Shown here: piece after piece, positions 1 through 9,783 of the stretch | How positions within the stretch are numbered: position 1 is the first letter of the stretch | Layout of the letters: every line of letters starts with the position of its first letter | Assembly: GCA_964531805.1 (NCBI GenBank) | Contig: CAZHGE010000003.1 | Location: 1 to 64,000 of the forward strand | Direction: 5' to 3' | Source: RGIG8767 sp964531805 | GTDB taxonomy: Bacteria > Bacillota > Clostridia > Lachnospirales > Lachnospiraceae | Length of the DNA: 64,000 nucleotides | Notes under the pieces: generated by a model | What the model saw: only the letters and a program-made list of their open reading frames with translations | Told to the model about the DNA's origin: nothing | The model's database searches: none | Position numbers and translations under genes: made by a program

Positions 1-569
1 GCACTGCTGATTCCTTCTCGTTTTAGTACTGCTTTTATCGTTCCAAAGAAAATCTTACAGTCTAAAGCAAATGAAAGATTCTTAACATATTCTACATCAT
101 ATTCAAATTTCTTTTCCCAGGTAATCGCATTGCGTCCATTAATCTGTGCCAAGCCAGTCAATCCTGGTCTGACATCATGACGGTGCTTCTGTTCTTCATT
201 ATACAACGGAAGATATTTTACCAACAAAGGACGGGGACCTATAATACTCATTTCCCCTTTAAAAATATTAATTAATTCTGGTAATTCATCAAGGCTTGTA
301 CTACGAAGCATCTTTCCAAAAGGAGTCAGACGTATCTCGTCCGGCAATAATTGTCCATTTTCATCTTTTTCATCCGTCATGGTCCGAAACTTATATAAGG
401 TAAAAATTTTTTCATTTTTTCCCGGCCTTTCTTGTTTAAAGAGCACCGGCGAACCAAGTTTTGTACGCACAAGCAATGCTACTATTAACAGCACCGGGCT
501 AAGTAGAATCAATGCAATTCCCGATAAAAGAATATCTATAAATCGCTTTATTACATGTCGGTAGATCAT
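1..569 (-). CDS. pglC: PglC-like initiating sugar-phosphate transferase (3' end cut by window edge)
   Basis: Small monotopic phosphoglycosyltransferase that moves a sugar-1-phosphate from a UDP-sugar to undecaprenyl phosphate at the inner membrane face, starting a lipid-linked glycan. About 189 codons are visible and the frame is still open at base 1, so the C-terminus is missing; the family is near 200 residues. A membrane segment covers about residues 10-35, followed by FKQERPGK (44-51), the catalytic Asp-Glu of SLDELPEL (94-95), the IGPRP motif near 110 and RPGLTGLAQINGRN further on. The ATG at 567-569 follows AAAAAGGAAAG. pglE and pglF lie immediately upstream in transcription, so UDP-diNAcBac is the likely substrate. 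The pathway acetyltransferase (PglD) is not visible and would be expected left of the window. The 70-base gap to pglE shows no clear signal. Confidence 0.9.
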   Translation of the reverse strand, partial: MIYRHVIKRFIDILLSGIALILLSPVLLIVALLVRTKLGSPVLFKQERPGKNEKIFTLYKFRTMTDEKDENGQLLPDEIRLTPFGKMLRSTSLDELPELINIFKGEMSIIGPRPLLVKYLPLYNEEQKHRHDVRPGLTGLAQINGRNAITWEKKFEYDVEYVKNLSFALDCKIFFGTIKAVLKREGISS

Positions 570-639
570 ATCTAACTTTCCTTTTTATTTTACAATTTTA
601 AGAATATCAGACAATATAAACTCAAGAATGTATTCTTAT

Positions 640-1818
640 TCATTCAAAAAAACTTCTCACAATACCAATAATCTTATCCATATCTTCCGGTGTGTTTTTA
701 ATATCACTTGGCAGGCACATACCTCTGTCAAAGATATCCGCCCCCACACTGTCCGGTGCATTATTTTCGCCTACAGCAATATCACAGTTTTTCTCTGCAG
801 TACATAAGCCTTCTGCCGTAAAGAAATCACAGTCCGCATATACAGGCTGTAAGTGCATCGGTTTCCAGATTGGTCGCGATTCGATATTCTCCGCTGCTAA
901 TGCATCCATAATCTGAATAGGATTTACCTTACAATCCTTTGAAAGTGTAATACAGGACAGCCAGCAGTTAGCTTCCCCATTTGGGTTCATTGGATTCATC
1001 GTGATCTCAGGAATATCTGCAAATGCCTTCTTATACTGCTCATAAATGGCTCTTTTCAATGCCACATGTTCATCTAAGTGAATCAGCTGACCTCTTCCGA
1101 TTCCTGCAACAATATTGGACATGCGGTAGTTATAACCAATCTGTGTATGCTGATAATGAGCAGCCGCATCCCTTGCCTGTGTTGCTAAAAAGGTGGCTTT
1201 CTTTGTATCTTCTTCTTTGCGTGACACTAACATACCGCCACCGGATGTCGTAATAATCTTATTTCCATTAAAAGAATAAATACCAATATCTCCAAAAGTT
1301 CCCGCATACTGTCCATTCAAAGTAGAACCAAGTGCTTCTGCCGCATCTTCGATTACCGGCACATTATGTTCTTTACAGATTGCCATAATCTCATCCATTT
1401 TTGCCATGGTTCCATATAAATGGGCAATGATTACCGCCTTAGGATTGGGATATTTTTCAAAGGCCTTTTTCAAAGCTTCCGGTGACATATTCCAGGTATC
1501 TTTCTCGGAATCAATAAATACAGGAATGGCTTTTTCATAAGTAATTGGATTACAGGTTGCCGCAAAGGTTAAGTCCGTAGAAAATACGATATCTCCCTGT
1601 CCAACACCCAGTATTTTTAATGCCAAATGGATTGCCGCTGTTCCCGCGGACAATGCCGATGCATATGAAATTCCTACATATTCTGCCAGTTCTTTTTCAA
1701 ATGCATTTACATTTGGTCCAAGCGGCGCTACCCAATTGGTATCAAATGCTTCTTTGATAAATTCCTGTTCTTCTCCATGCATAGTCGGGCAGGATAAATA
1801 AATTCTCTTCTTTTCCAT
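640..1818 (-). CDS. pglE: PglE-like PLP aminotransferase (UDP-4-amino-sugar)
   Basis: DegT/DnrJ/EryC1-family aminotransferase, 392 residues, usual length. It is expected to aminate UDP-4-keto-6-deoxy-GlcNAc with glutamate to give the 4-amino sugar of the diacetylbacillosamine route in the cytosol. Seen: IEDAAEALGS (about 156-165) with the cofactor-pairing Asp, and FNGNKIITTSGGG with the Schiff-base Lys at about 187; the NGNKIITTSGGG form is typical of PglE. The ATG at 1818 is preferred to a GTG at 1821 because AGAGG lies nine bases upstream. It sits between pglF and pglC, all co-directional. A closely related DegT enzyme with another substrate is possible, but the PglF-PglE-PglC grouping argues for bacillosamine. 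Confidence 0.88.
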   Translation of the reverse strand: MEKKRIYLSCPTMHGEEQEFIKEAFDTNWVAPLGPNVNAFEKELAEYVGISYASALSAGTAAIHLALKILGVGQGDIVFSTDLTFAATCNPITYEKAIPVFIDSEKDTWNMSPEALKKAFEKYPNPKAVIIAHLYGTMAKMDEIMAICKEHNVPVIEDAAEALGSTLNGQYAGTFGDIGIYSFNGNKIITTSGGGMLVSRKEEDTKKATFLATQARDAAAHYQHTQIGYNYRMSNIVAGIGRGQLIHLDEHVALKRAIYEQYKKAFADIPEITMNPMNPNGEANCWLSCITLSKDCKVNPIQIMDALAAENIESRPIWKPMHLQPVYADCDFFTAEGLCTAEKNCDIAVGENNAPDSVGADIFDRGMCLPSDIKNTPEDMDKIIGIVRSFFE

Positions 1819-1885
1819 CACTGCTTACCTCTCTTAATTCTCATAGTCTCAACCACTTATCATGTACATCCCAAACAAAGCTCTC

Positions 1886-3754
1886 TTATTCTTTTAACTG
1901 ATAAGTTGGCACAATTTCTTTTACCAAATGACGAATATCCGCACTTTCATTTTTGGATTCTTCCTTCATTTGCTTTAATAATGCAAAAAACTTCATTTCA
2001 TCCAATTCAATTGGTTTTCCAATATGAATCATTTTATTGGCTGTATCCTGTAAACCTTCTTCATCCATCAAAAGTTCTTCATATAACTTTTCACCTGGAC
2101 GAAGACCGGTAAACTCAATCTTAATATCCTCATCTACCTTATAACCGGATAAACGAATTAAGTTTTTAGCAAGATCTAATATCTTAACGGGCTCACCCAT
2201 ATCCAGTACAAAAATCTCACCGCCTTTTGCATAGGCTCCCGCCTGTAGCACCAGTGAAACTGCTTCTGGAATTGTCATAAAATAGCGGATAATGTCAGGA
2301 TGTGTAACTGTTACCGGTCCTCCCTGCTCAATCTGACGCTTAAACAAGGGAATCACACTTCCATTACTTCCCAGAACATTGCCAAAACGAACTGCAACAA
2401 ATTCTGTGTCATAATGCTTATTAAAGGTCTGAATGATCATCTCGCAGATACGTTTGCTGGCTCCCATAATATTCGTTGGATTTACCGCTTTATCCGTAGA
2501 GATCATAACAAACTTCTTTGTGCCATAAGTAGCTGCCGCCTGTGCAGTCTTCCACGTCCCAAAAACATTATTCTTAATGGCTTCGTTAGGGCTGGTCTCC
2601 ATTAACGGCACATGCTTATGAGCCGCTGCATGATATACGATATCCGGACGGTATGTCTCAAAAATACCATTCATTCGGTTGGTATTACGCACGGACGCAA
2701 TCAAAACTACAAGATCCAATTCCGGATACTTTCTCATCAATTCCTGTTGTACATCGTAAGCATTATTTTCATAAATATCTACAATAATCAACTGTTTTGG
2801 TTTATGGCCTGCGATCTGTCTGCAAAGTTCGCTGCCGATGGAACCACCACCGCCTGTTACTAAAACTACCTTGTTACTTACATATCCTAAAATGGAATCG
2901 ATATCAACTTTAATCGGATCCCTTCCCAGCAAGTCTTCTACTTCTACATCACGAAGTTTGCTGACATTCACTTCTCCATTTACCAACTGATAAATACCTG
3001 GAAGTACACGCAATTTACATTCTGTCTCTTTACAGATTTCCAAAATCTCTTTAATCACGGAAGGCGGTGCTGACGGAATGGCAATAAAGATTTCATCAAT
3101 ACTGTAAACATCCGCACATTCTAAAATCTTATCTCTGCCGCCAATTACTTTGATTCCCTGAATAAAGCTTCCCCATTTTGTCTTATCATCGTCGATAATA
3201 CAAGCAACTGTCATAGTGGAAAAATTACTTGTTACAATTTCCTTAATAATGGAGTTGCCCGCATCCCCTGCTCCAATAATCATAACCCGGGTCGCATTGT
3301 TTTTGTTCTGCAGTTTATGCTTTCGGCTTCTCAAAAAGCGATAAGAAAAACGACTGGCAAAAATCAGGGTTATTAAAGAAAAAGCATACATAAAATAATA
3401 ACTGTTAGGTACCGCACGAACTTCTACCTTCACAATATTTAAGCCAATTCCATTAATTGCAGAGGATAAGAAACAAGCCACAATCACATTTTGAAGTTCT
3501 GTTTCTCCTGCAAACGCCCATAAACTGTTATATAACTTAAAAAAATGAAAAACAGCCAACGTTATAATAATATTAAACGGCAGGAACCGGATAATTGTAT
3601 TTAAAAAATAATCTGGAATCATATCCAGTTCAAATTCATAACGCAGAACGATCGCAAAACAACTGGCAATCAGAACACTTGCCACATCATATATAATGAG
3701 ACACGCTCGCCTATATAATAATTGATAATTAAAAATTTTTCTGTCAGTGTTCAT
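1886..3754 (-). CDS. pglF: PglF-like membrane UDP-GlcNAc 4,6-dehydratase
   Basis: About 622 residues. Four to five hydrophobic segments (about 20-140) precede a first Rossmann region (VMIIGAGDAG, about 157-166) and the catalytic short-chain dehydrogenase domain with TGGGGSIGSE (about 300-309) and STDKAVNPTNIMGASKR (about 419-435), whose Thr-Asp-Lys is the atypical dehydratase triad of the PglF class. It removes water from UDP-GlcNAc to give the 4-keto-6-deoxy sugar used by the next gene, pglE. The ATG at 3754 has GGAG just before it; an in-frame ATG twelve bases earlier (3766) has no usable spacing. Its 5' end overlaps the 3' end of the upstream polymerase-like gene, suggesting translational coupling. 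Related CapD/WbpM enzymes share the fold; the neighbours favour the bacillosamine role. Confidence 0.9.
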   Translation of the reverse strand: MNTDRKIFNYQLLYRRACLIIYDVASVLIASCFAIVLRYEFELDMIPDYFLNTIIRFLPFNIIITLAVFHFFKLYNSLWAFAGETELQNVIVACFLSSAINGIGLNIVKVEVRAVPNSYYFMYAFSLITLIFASRFSYRFLRSRKHKLQNKNNATRVMIIGAGDAGNSIIKEIVTSNFSTMTVACIIDDDKTKWGSFIQGIKVIGGRDKILECADVYSIDEIFIAIPSAPPSVIKEILEICKETECKLRVLPGIYQLVNGEVNVSKLRDVEVEDLLGRDPIKVDIDSILGYVSNKVVLVTGGGGSIGSELCRQIAGHKPKQLIIVDIYENNAYDVQQELMRKYPELDLVVLIASVRNTNRMNGIFETYRPDIVYHAAAHKHVPLMETSPNEAIKNNVFGTWKTAQAAATYGTKKFVMISTDKAVNPTNIMGASKRICEMIIQTFNKHYDTEFVAVRFGNVLGSNGSVIPLFKRQIEQGGPVTVTHPDIIRYFMTIPEAVSLVLQAGAYAKGGEIFVLDMGEPVKILDLAKNLIRLSGYKVDEDIKIEFTGLRPGEKLYEELLMDEEGLQDTANKMIHIGKPIELDEMKFFALLKQMKEESKNESADIRHLVKEIVPTYQLKE

Positions 3755-6263
3755 TTTTCTCCACATTCCTACTCTTAAAAAGTAATGGTGTAACTACCAT
3801 AAAAATAGAAATTCCAAACGGATTACATAAATGGAAATTCCATTCTGCCATACCCGAAACAGCAAAAGCTATAATTACAGATATCGTCAAAATATCCATC
3901 ATATCTTTTTTCTTTATAAAACGAATCAACGCTATTACAAAAGATGTTAAACCGAACAAAATAAAGATAATACCTGTTATCAAGCCATGATCATGAATTA
4001 CCTGCAAAAACACATTATGTGCATGAGCATGATCACCACCAAAGGATGCCGGGAATCCCATTTTTTCATGTCCAGTCAGATTCCACTCTCCAATATATTC
4101 CTTGAATATAGTAAGACGCCCATTACTCATGCTATCCAAAGAATCCCAATCCTCTGCCTCATCTGTATTACTAGCCACTACTATATCATCATTTACAATA
4201 AAAACCTCCTGTGGAAGTATCTGCTTTCGAACTCCAGTATACACTGCATAGCATAAACTTTCCAATTGTGCTGCTGGATTCTCAATACCACTCGATGAAA
4301 CTTCCTCTTCTTCTGTTCCTAATAATTTTTCACCTGCTTTATCCCAATAATACTGTATATCAATATAATATTCGGAGTCTTTTGGTGTTCCCTGGAATAC
4401 CTGATGTCCAAACACCTCAACTTCAGAATAAACAGGGTCATTCCAAAATGAAGGTACAATTCTTGTAACCGTGAAAACAATTGGAAAAAACAGTACTGTT
4501 AAAGAAATAATCGCGCCAAAACATTTACCCATATTTTTCCATCTGTCTTTTCCCGTTTTCAAACAGAATATGATAATGACTAACACTTCCATCACAAAGC
4601 AGGCGAGATAACCTGTCCGCGAAAGTGTTAATATCTGGTATACATTACCCACAATCAATACAAGCAACTGCGGCCAGGCATCCACAAGTCTCTTGGTCTT
4701 ATAATATTTGAGTAAAAACCAAACCAAAGCCACACTTAATATCAAAGACAAATATACCCCCGTTACAGTTACTGTATGAAATCCCATTCCATAACGATAA
4801 AGACGATAACGGTTAAATGGTCTGTGCACCAAACTATAGCAAACCATAAAAATGAAATTCAACAACACACCATTTCCAACTATACTAAGAATCTGGTCAC
4901 TTCTATTCCAAAACCACATCCGAAGATAAAATATAGCAAATATCACTACCATAACAATTACCCAATCACGGGTATTGCGGAAGGCAATCATCATCCCCAG
5001 CAACAGTGCAAAAAGCAACACATATGGAATAGATAGTTTCTTGGAAAGCGTATCCTTTTTTAACAATAACCGTATGATATTGGTAATCAATAAAAGAATA
5101 ACCAAACCGCCAATTACCATAATGTAAGCATTCAATTCATACAAACCGCCCTCTTCTTCCAAATCCAAATAAGGCTTCGCATAAAAATATGACGCAACAG
5201 AAGCAATTACCAAATATATAATATTCCAAATTCTTAACAATTCCTTCTTAGAATAGGTACATACCAATCCTAAAAAGAACCAGATTAACATCCTGCGAAG
5301 AGAATAGTAATGATGGATATTATATAAACCATTCACATATTCACAACAGTACCACAATGCCATGGCAATACAGAAAGACTGTAAATACCCGGGCAGTTTC
5401 ATTTTCATCTGCCCCATATTTAGAAGAGGAGCTTCCCCGATTCTTTTAAAATTAATAAGATACAGCAGGACAAGCGTCAATAGTACAATACTTCCCCCCA
5501 AAAAGACATAGTTGATGATTCCCGTTCCAAATACTCTTCCAGGGAATATCATGAAGCAAACTATTAGCCCTGCTAAAATCACGATCGGGTTTAATACTGC
5601 ACGGAAAACATTGTGAACCTTTACATCTCTGTCTGCAAGTTTTTTTTCAAAGAGCTGTTTAATGCCCCATAAAATTCCTGCTGTGACTATGGCAATGCCC
5701 ACGCCAAACAACAGAACCTGCCACCATACAAATGGATTACTGTATTCATAACGGATAATAACATTATATCTCTGAATCTCGATTCCAGCATATGACATAA
5801 AGCCATTGACAATAGAAGTAGATGTTTCTCTGGCTTCATAAGCCACCGTCATATCTGCAGAAAGACCTTCCAAAGTAAAATAATATTCCTGATCTTTGAT
5901 TAAGTCATAGCCAACCGGAATATGCACAAACCCTGGAAATTCCTGATCCTCTTTTACCACATGGAACCTATTAAAAATCTCTGTATAGGAAGAATCATAA
6001 AGACGAAAAGTAATGGTTTCGCCCCTCATATCGTTGCAGACATAAAGATCAACCGCACTCAGTTCTCCGCCTTCTCCAACAAACATCTGGGTCACATTAT
6101 GCTCCACATTGACAGGATCGGATTCCATTGCCATGATCTCATTGCTTTTCGATACATAAGTCTGTTGGAAAATTCCAACCGGCCAAATACATAAAAACAA
6201 TAGCGCTGCAAAAACCACTACTACATATGAAATTGCTTTACTTAATTTTACTTTCTGATTCAT
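3744..6263 (-). CDS. O-antigen polymerase/ligase-like membrane protein (Wzy/WaaL type)
   Basis: Large (about 839 residues) multi-pass protein with a dozen or more hydrophobic stretches. The N-terminal part after the first membrane segment is a roughly 150-residue external region rich in beta-like sequence. The middle holds SRTGYLACFVME, and the late loop contains a His-rich DHAHAHNVFLQVIHDHG motif, which matches the periplasmic His motif of the O-antigen ligase/polymerase superfamily. It probably joins or polymerises lipid-linked glycan on the outer face of the membrane. Start: the ATG at 6263 has GGAG six bases upstream; an ATG at 6275 and a TTG at 6308 are also in frame. The gene directly precedes pglF. 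Whether it acts as a ligase (for example protein O-glycosylation) or a polymerase cannot be decided from sequence. Confidence 0.8.
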   Translation of the reverse strand: MNQKVKLSKAISYVVVVFAALLFLCIWPVGIFQQTYVSKSNEIMAMESDPVNVEHNVTQMFVGEGGELSAVDLYVCNDMRGETITFRLYDSSYTEIFNRFHVVKEDQEFPGFVHIPVGYDLIKDQEYYFTLEGLSADMTVAYEARETSTSIVNGFMSYAGIEIQRYNVIIRYEYSNPFVWWQVLLFGVGIAIVTAGILWGIKQLFEKKLADRDVKVHNVFRAVLNPIVILAGLIVCFMIFPGRVFGTGIINYVFLGGSIVLLTLVLLYLINFKRIGEAPLLNMGQMKMKLPGYLQSFCIAMALWYCCEYVNGLYNIHHYYSLRRMLIWFFLGLVCTYSKKELLRIWNIIYLVIASVASYFYAKPYLDLEEEGGLYELNAYIMVIGGLVILLLITNIIRLLLKKDTLSKKLSIPYVLLFALLLGMMIAFRNTRDWVIVMVVIFAIFYLRMWFWNRSDQILSIVGNGVLLNFIFMVCYSLVHRPFNRYRLYRYGMGFHTVTVTGVYLSLILSVALVWFLLKYYKTKRLVDAWPQLLVLIVGNVYQILTLSRTGYLACFVMEVLVIIIFCLKTGKDRWKNMGKCFGAIISLTVLFFPIVFTVTRIVPSFWNDPVYSEVEVFGHQVFQGTPKDSEYYIDIQYYWDKAGEKLLGTEEEEVSSSGIENPAAQLESLCYAVYTGVRKQILPQEVFIVNDDIVVASNTDEAEDWDSLDSMSNGRLTIFKEYIGEWNLTGHEKMGFPASFGGDHAHAHNVFLQVIHDHGLITGIIFILFGLTSFVIALIRFIKKKDMMDILTISVIIAFAVSGMAEWNFHLCNPFGISIFMVVTPLLFKSRNVEKNEH

Positions 6264-6304
6264 CTTTATCTCCATGTTACTGCCATTCAAAATAGGCAGG
6301 GTTA

Positions 6305-8155
6305 TCAACTATTTTTTAATTCTTTCTGGTCTATCACAGGAATCAAAATAAGCGGTAGTGCAAACCAGAATATCAAAACATATCGGACTAAAAATGTCGG
6401 TCCCAGGATAATGGTTCCCCAAAGAAGGAAAATTTCTATCATTGGTAGAAGATACAAATAGTGTTTCCTGTAAATAGTAATCAGTGCACATCCAAGAAAC
6501 ACCCAGAACAAAAATCCCGGTGAAAACAACATGCTAATCCCTGGTACATTCTGCTGGTATAATTCCAGTGACATTTTGCGGTACTGCGCTTCCAGCCACG
6601 GGAATTTACTATCACGTTCTCCAGGAAGTTCGGTTTCAAAGCCAAAATAAGAACTATCCTCATATTGGAAAGTAAAGCGCCCCTGTCCACCATAGACATT
6701 TATGATTGTATCCGGATACCAATAACCATAAGAGGTCATAAACCATGCATTCAAATAGGTAATGGGCTTCTTTGCAAATGTCCGCAGCCATAAGCCCAAA
6801 AATTCTGATGGATTTTCTGCAAATTTTTCATTGTTAAAATGGACTTTCACAAGATCCGACAAATCCGCATCATAAATGGCTAAAACATCCTCTGGAATAT
6901 AAGAAATAAGCAGTTCTTTTTCTTCCTGGGAAAATACCTCCGGACTATATTTATAAGTACGAGTCAGCTGCTGGATTGGAACCGTTAGAATTTCCTGTTT
7001 TCCACCCTTCTCAGCATGCAGAACAAACGCTAGTGTTTTATCCACACCATTATATAACAATACGGAAAGCATCATCATAATCGCAAACCGCAGCCAAAAA
7101 CGCTCTTTTTTCCACTGTAATATTGCAAAAACAAGTACACCAGCAAGCAATACTGCATATGCCATTCTGCCGTTATTTCGAAGCAGCATCATGGCTGTTG
7201 ATGCCACCACAAAGGCAACTGCATCTTTTAAATTATTTTTTTTCTTGCCGTCTTTTTCGCCTAAAATATTCTTAGCAAAAGCATTTTCTAATAACTTGAG
7301 CATCTGCACAAGCATCAGTAAAAATGCTGCACTAAACAGCGTATCTTTTGCCGAACACACTGCATACATAGGAATCACTGGAAACAAACCATAAAATAAG
7401 GTTACTCCAATACAGATTCCCTTTGAAAAGTGTTTACGCAGATACAATACGGTATAAGCAAAAACGCCGGATAATACCAACATCTGAAACAAGGTATATA
7501 ATGCAATTCCTGCATTATAAGAGCCTAGAAATTTATTGCCAAAGCACACAGCCCCACCTAATAACAATACATGTGTCAGTGGATGGTGCGTGGTAAATTC
7601 TCTTGTTGCCACCTGCACATATTCGTCCTGAGCGTCGTATACAAAAGCCCCCGGATAGAAAGCAAGGAATACCGGAATCCAACATAGGAAAATAATAAGC
7701 CAGGTCAGCAAAAAGGATTTCCTTGTTTTCTTTCCATTTGACACTTCATCTACTTCGTTATCTTTTATCAATACTTCAAAACCCACATCCGCCTTCTTCG
7801 CTATCCATTGAAATACATACAAAACTGGTCCGAAGAAAAACGCTGTCAAAATCAACATCTGTATCCACGATTTGATGTCGCCCACTGCAAAGTTTTCCAC
7901 AGTGTGTAATTGTTTTCCAGCCGTTAAAGCAAAGGAAAATCCTGCCGAATACACTCCGGCACAAACGATCCCCCTTTTATCTGTCAGGCAGATATGAACA
8001 TACACATACCGCAGAATCAAAATAGAAAATATCACAAACAGAAAGGCATTCATACTATTTCCGTATGCAGTCCTCTCTAAATTAAAACTCACCGTTTCCG
8101 ATAATGCAATTGTTCCTAACAATCCGATGATTACGGATATTGCATTTAAAAGCAT
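6305..8155 (-). CDS. DUF6020-like GT-C type membrane protein
   Basis: About 616 residues with some twelve hydrophobic segments and an extra-membrane C-terminal third before the last helices. The early external loop has FYPGAFVYDAQDEYVQV followed by THHPLTHVL, an acidic-plus-HHP pattern also found in the protein at 46009 (PAVMTPDSLSQY and DHHPWAHTM). I place both in the DUF6020-like group, which resembles GT-C transferases that use polyprenyl-phosphate sugars; the activity is inferred. The ATG at 8155 follows AAAGG with seven bases spacing and opens with a clean membrane helix, so it is preferred to a GTG at 8200 that falls inside a hairpin. Two tandem hairpins lie just upstream. The next gene upstream is a DPM-type GT2 that could supply the lipid-linked sugar. 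Confidence 0.75.
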   Translation of the reverse strand: MLLNAISVIIGLLGTIALSETVSFNLERTAYGNSMNAFLFVIFSILILRYVYVHICLTDKRGIVCAGVYSAGFSFALTAGKQLHTVENFAVGDIKSWIQMLILTAFFFGPVLYVFQWIAKKADVGFEVLIKDNEVDEVSNGKKTRKSFLLTWLIIFLCWIPVFLAFYPGAFVYDAQDEYVQVATREFTTHHPLTHVLLLGGAVCFGNKFLGSYNAGIALYTLFQMLVLSGVFAYTVLYLRKHFSKGICIGVTLFYGLFPVIPMYAVCSAKDTLFSAAFLLMLVQMLKLLENAFAKNILGEKDGKKKNNLKDAVAFVVASTAMMLLRNNGRMAYAVLLAGVLVFAILQWKKERFWLRFAIMMMLSVLLYNGVDKTLAFVLHAEKGGKQEILTVPIQQLTRTYKYSPEVFSQEEKELLISYIPEDVLAIYDADLSDLVKVHFNNEKFAENPSEFLGLWLRTFAKKPITYLNAWFMTSYGYWYPDTIINVYGGQGRFTFQYEDSSYFGFETELPGERDSKFPWLEAQYRKMSLELYQQNVPGISMLFSPGFLFWVFLGCALITIYRKHYLYLLPMIEIFLLWGTIILGPTFLVRYVLIFWFALPLILIPVIDQKELKNS

Positions 8156-8182
8156 CCTACTACCTTTGCCTTTCTGTATCCG

Positions 8183-8243
8183 CAACTTTGTGCACAGCAC
8201 AAAGTTGTATTTGAAAAATCTTTCGTTTATGGATTTTTCAAAT
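8183..8243 (-). repeat. Two abutting perfect hairpins in an operon gap
   Basis: Two inverted repeats stand side by side: CAACTTTGTGC (8183-8193) pairs with 8197-8207 around a three-base loop, and ATTTGAAAAATC (8209-8220) pairs perfectly with 8232-8243. The second overlaps the stop codon of the GT2 gene at 8238. Neither is followed by a clear U-run on the minus strand. They sit about 30 bases ahead of the next gene's ribosome site. A role in mRNA processing, stability or partial attenuation is plausible but unproven. Confidence 0.8.
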
Positions 8244-9176
8244 TTCCTCTTTTGCAGGAATTAAGTCCCTTACCACAAACTGGGGCGCGCTATTCATACA
8301 GATATACATTCTGCCAATATATTCCCCAATTAAACCAAGCATAATCATTAGCATACCACCAATGAACATAAGGGCCGCCATGGTTGAACTAAATCCCATC
8401 GGTACTGCCGGATTTACAAATTTTTTTACAATCGTATAAATCCCATAAACAAAACCTAACACTGCAAAAATACCGCCGCTAAAAGTCGCAATACGAAGCG
8501 GCTTTGTACTAAAAGCGGTAAACCCGTTAAACCAAAGCCCTAACAACTTCCCAAGCGTATAACCGGATGTTCCGATTTCTCTTTCCCTATGCTGTACCGG
8601 TACATTGGAGATTCGTTTCGTTGTACGCAAAACCAATCCGATGATATACGGATAGGCATTCTCGTAACGAAGCATTTCATCCACAATAAAACGTCTTGCC
8701 GCAAAATAACTGGACACAAATAATTCCTTTGGTTTACCCAATAGAAACTGTGCCATTTTTTCATTCATCCAGCTTCCAAAATTACGGAAAAGAGAATGTT
8801 TTTTATGATCGTAACTGGCATAAACCACATCTTGTCCATTTTCAATCTCTGCAAGCAGCTTGCCCACTTCATCTGCTGGTGTCTGTCCATCATCATCCAG
8901 ACACACTAAAATATCTCCTGTTACCTGATGAAAGCCCGCCATCAAAGCTCCATGCTGCCCAAAATTCTTTGCAAGATCTACGCCACAGATGTTTTCATTT
9001 TCCTTACAAAGTGCTGTAATCACATCAAATGTTTCATCCGGCGAACAATCATTTACTAAAATAATCTCATAAGAATACTGTGGAAGAGTCTGCATAGTAT
9101 CCTGAATTTCTTTTACTACATTTCCAATTGTAAGTGCAGAACGATAACATGGAATTACAAAACTAACCTTTTTCAT
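8238..9176 (-). CDS. GT2 glycosyltransferase, DPM/GtrB type with two C-terminal helices
   Basis: 312 residues, typical for polyprenyl-phosphate sugar synthases. An N-terminal GT-A domain begins VSFVIPCYRS; it has the VNDCSPD nucleotide site (about 42-48) and VCLDDDGQTP (about 90-99) carrying the DxD-type metal site. Two hydrophobic helices near 230-300 anchor it in the membrane. Such enzymes transfer glucose or another hexose from an NDP-sugar to undecaprenyl phosphate, giving the donor used outside by GT-C enzymes; candidates are the neighbouring genes at 6305, 9784 and 12812, with the GtrA protein at 14611 as a possible flippase. The ATG follows AGAGG at six bases. The sugar transferred is not predictable. 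Confidence 0.9.
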   Translation of the reverse strand: MKKVSFVIPCYRSALTIGNVVKEIQDTMQTLPQYSYEIILVNDCSPDETFDVITALCKENENICGVDLAKNFGQHGALMAGFHQVTGDILVCLDDDGQTPADEVGKLLAEIENGQDVVYASYDHKKHSLFRNFGSWMNEKMAQFLLGKPKELFVSSYFAARRFIVDEMLRYENAYPYIIGLVLRTTKRISNVPVQHREREIGTSGYTLGKLLGLWFNGFTAFSTKPLRIATFSGGIFAVLGFVYGIYTIVKKFVNPAVPMGFSSTMAALMFIGGMLMIMLGLIGEYIGRMYICMNSAPQFVVRDLIPAKEEI

Positions 9177-9194
9177 ACTTAACCTCTTGTATTC

Positions 9195-9722
9195 TTATTT
9201 ATGTGCTGGATTGATCGCTCTTAAAATAACCATATCGCGATATTCCCCGTTCACATAAACGTCATCCTTCAAATACGCTTCCTCTTCAAAACCACCCTTT
9301 ATACAACTTTTGATGGAAGCCGGATTATCTGCAAAGATACGACACAATACCTTGTGAACATTCAATGTCTCAAATGCAAACTTAAGGGATAATGCAACAA
9401 TTTCAGTTCCTATCCCTTTTGACTTCACCAAATTAGTTCCTAAAAACATTCCATACTCAATTCGATGGTGTTCTTTCTCATAATCCCTAAAATACGTACA
9501 ACCAATTGGCTGGTCATCATCCTTATTACATACAATAAATTGAAAGCCACGTCCGCTATCAATCATCGTCTTTAACCAGTTAAGATGTCCCTCTCTCGTA
9601 AATGGCTTTTGATAAATAAAGTACGGTCTTACTGCATCACTGTTGCGCCATTCTATAATTAAGTCTGTATCATCCAATGTAATCGGTCTTAAATAGACCT
9701 GTTCTCCATAAATTCTTTCCAT
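9195..9722 (-). CDS. GNAT-family N-acetyltransferase, probable amino-sugar acetylase
   Basis: 175 residues, RimJ/RimL-like GNAT fold. Seen: the opening strand VYLRPITLDDTDLIIEWRN, central YGMFLGTNLVKSKGIGTEIV with the acetyl-CoA pyrophosphate loop (KSKGIG) and a closing CRIFADNPASIKSCIKGGF typical of the GNAT last helix. Sugar pathways often use such enzymes on the 4-amino group of an NDP-amino sugar. wecE, which makes dTDP-Fuc4N, lies two genes upstream, so a WecD-like role (dTDP-Fuc4NAc formation) is the best guess; the protein is shorter than WecD. It could instead acetylate a bacillosamine precursor, since no PglD is visible in the window. The substrate is inferred from position only. Confidence 0.8.
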   Translation of the reverse strand: MERIYGEQVYLRPITLDDTDLIIEWRNSDAVRPYFIYQKPFTREGHLNWLKTMIDSGRGFQFIVCNKDDDQPIGCTYFRDYEKEHHRIEYGMFLGTNLVKSKGIGTEIVALSLKFAFETLNVHKVLCRIFADNPASIKSCIKGGFEEEAYLKDDVYVNGEYRDMVILRAINPAHK

Positions 9723-9783
9723 GCAATCACATCCTCATTTTCATAATTAAAGTTCGTCTTACTCTTAACAATCCATCTACTGG

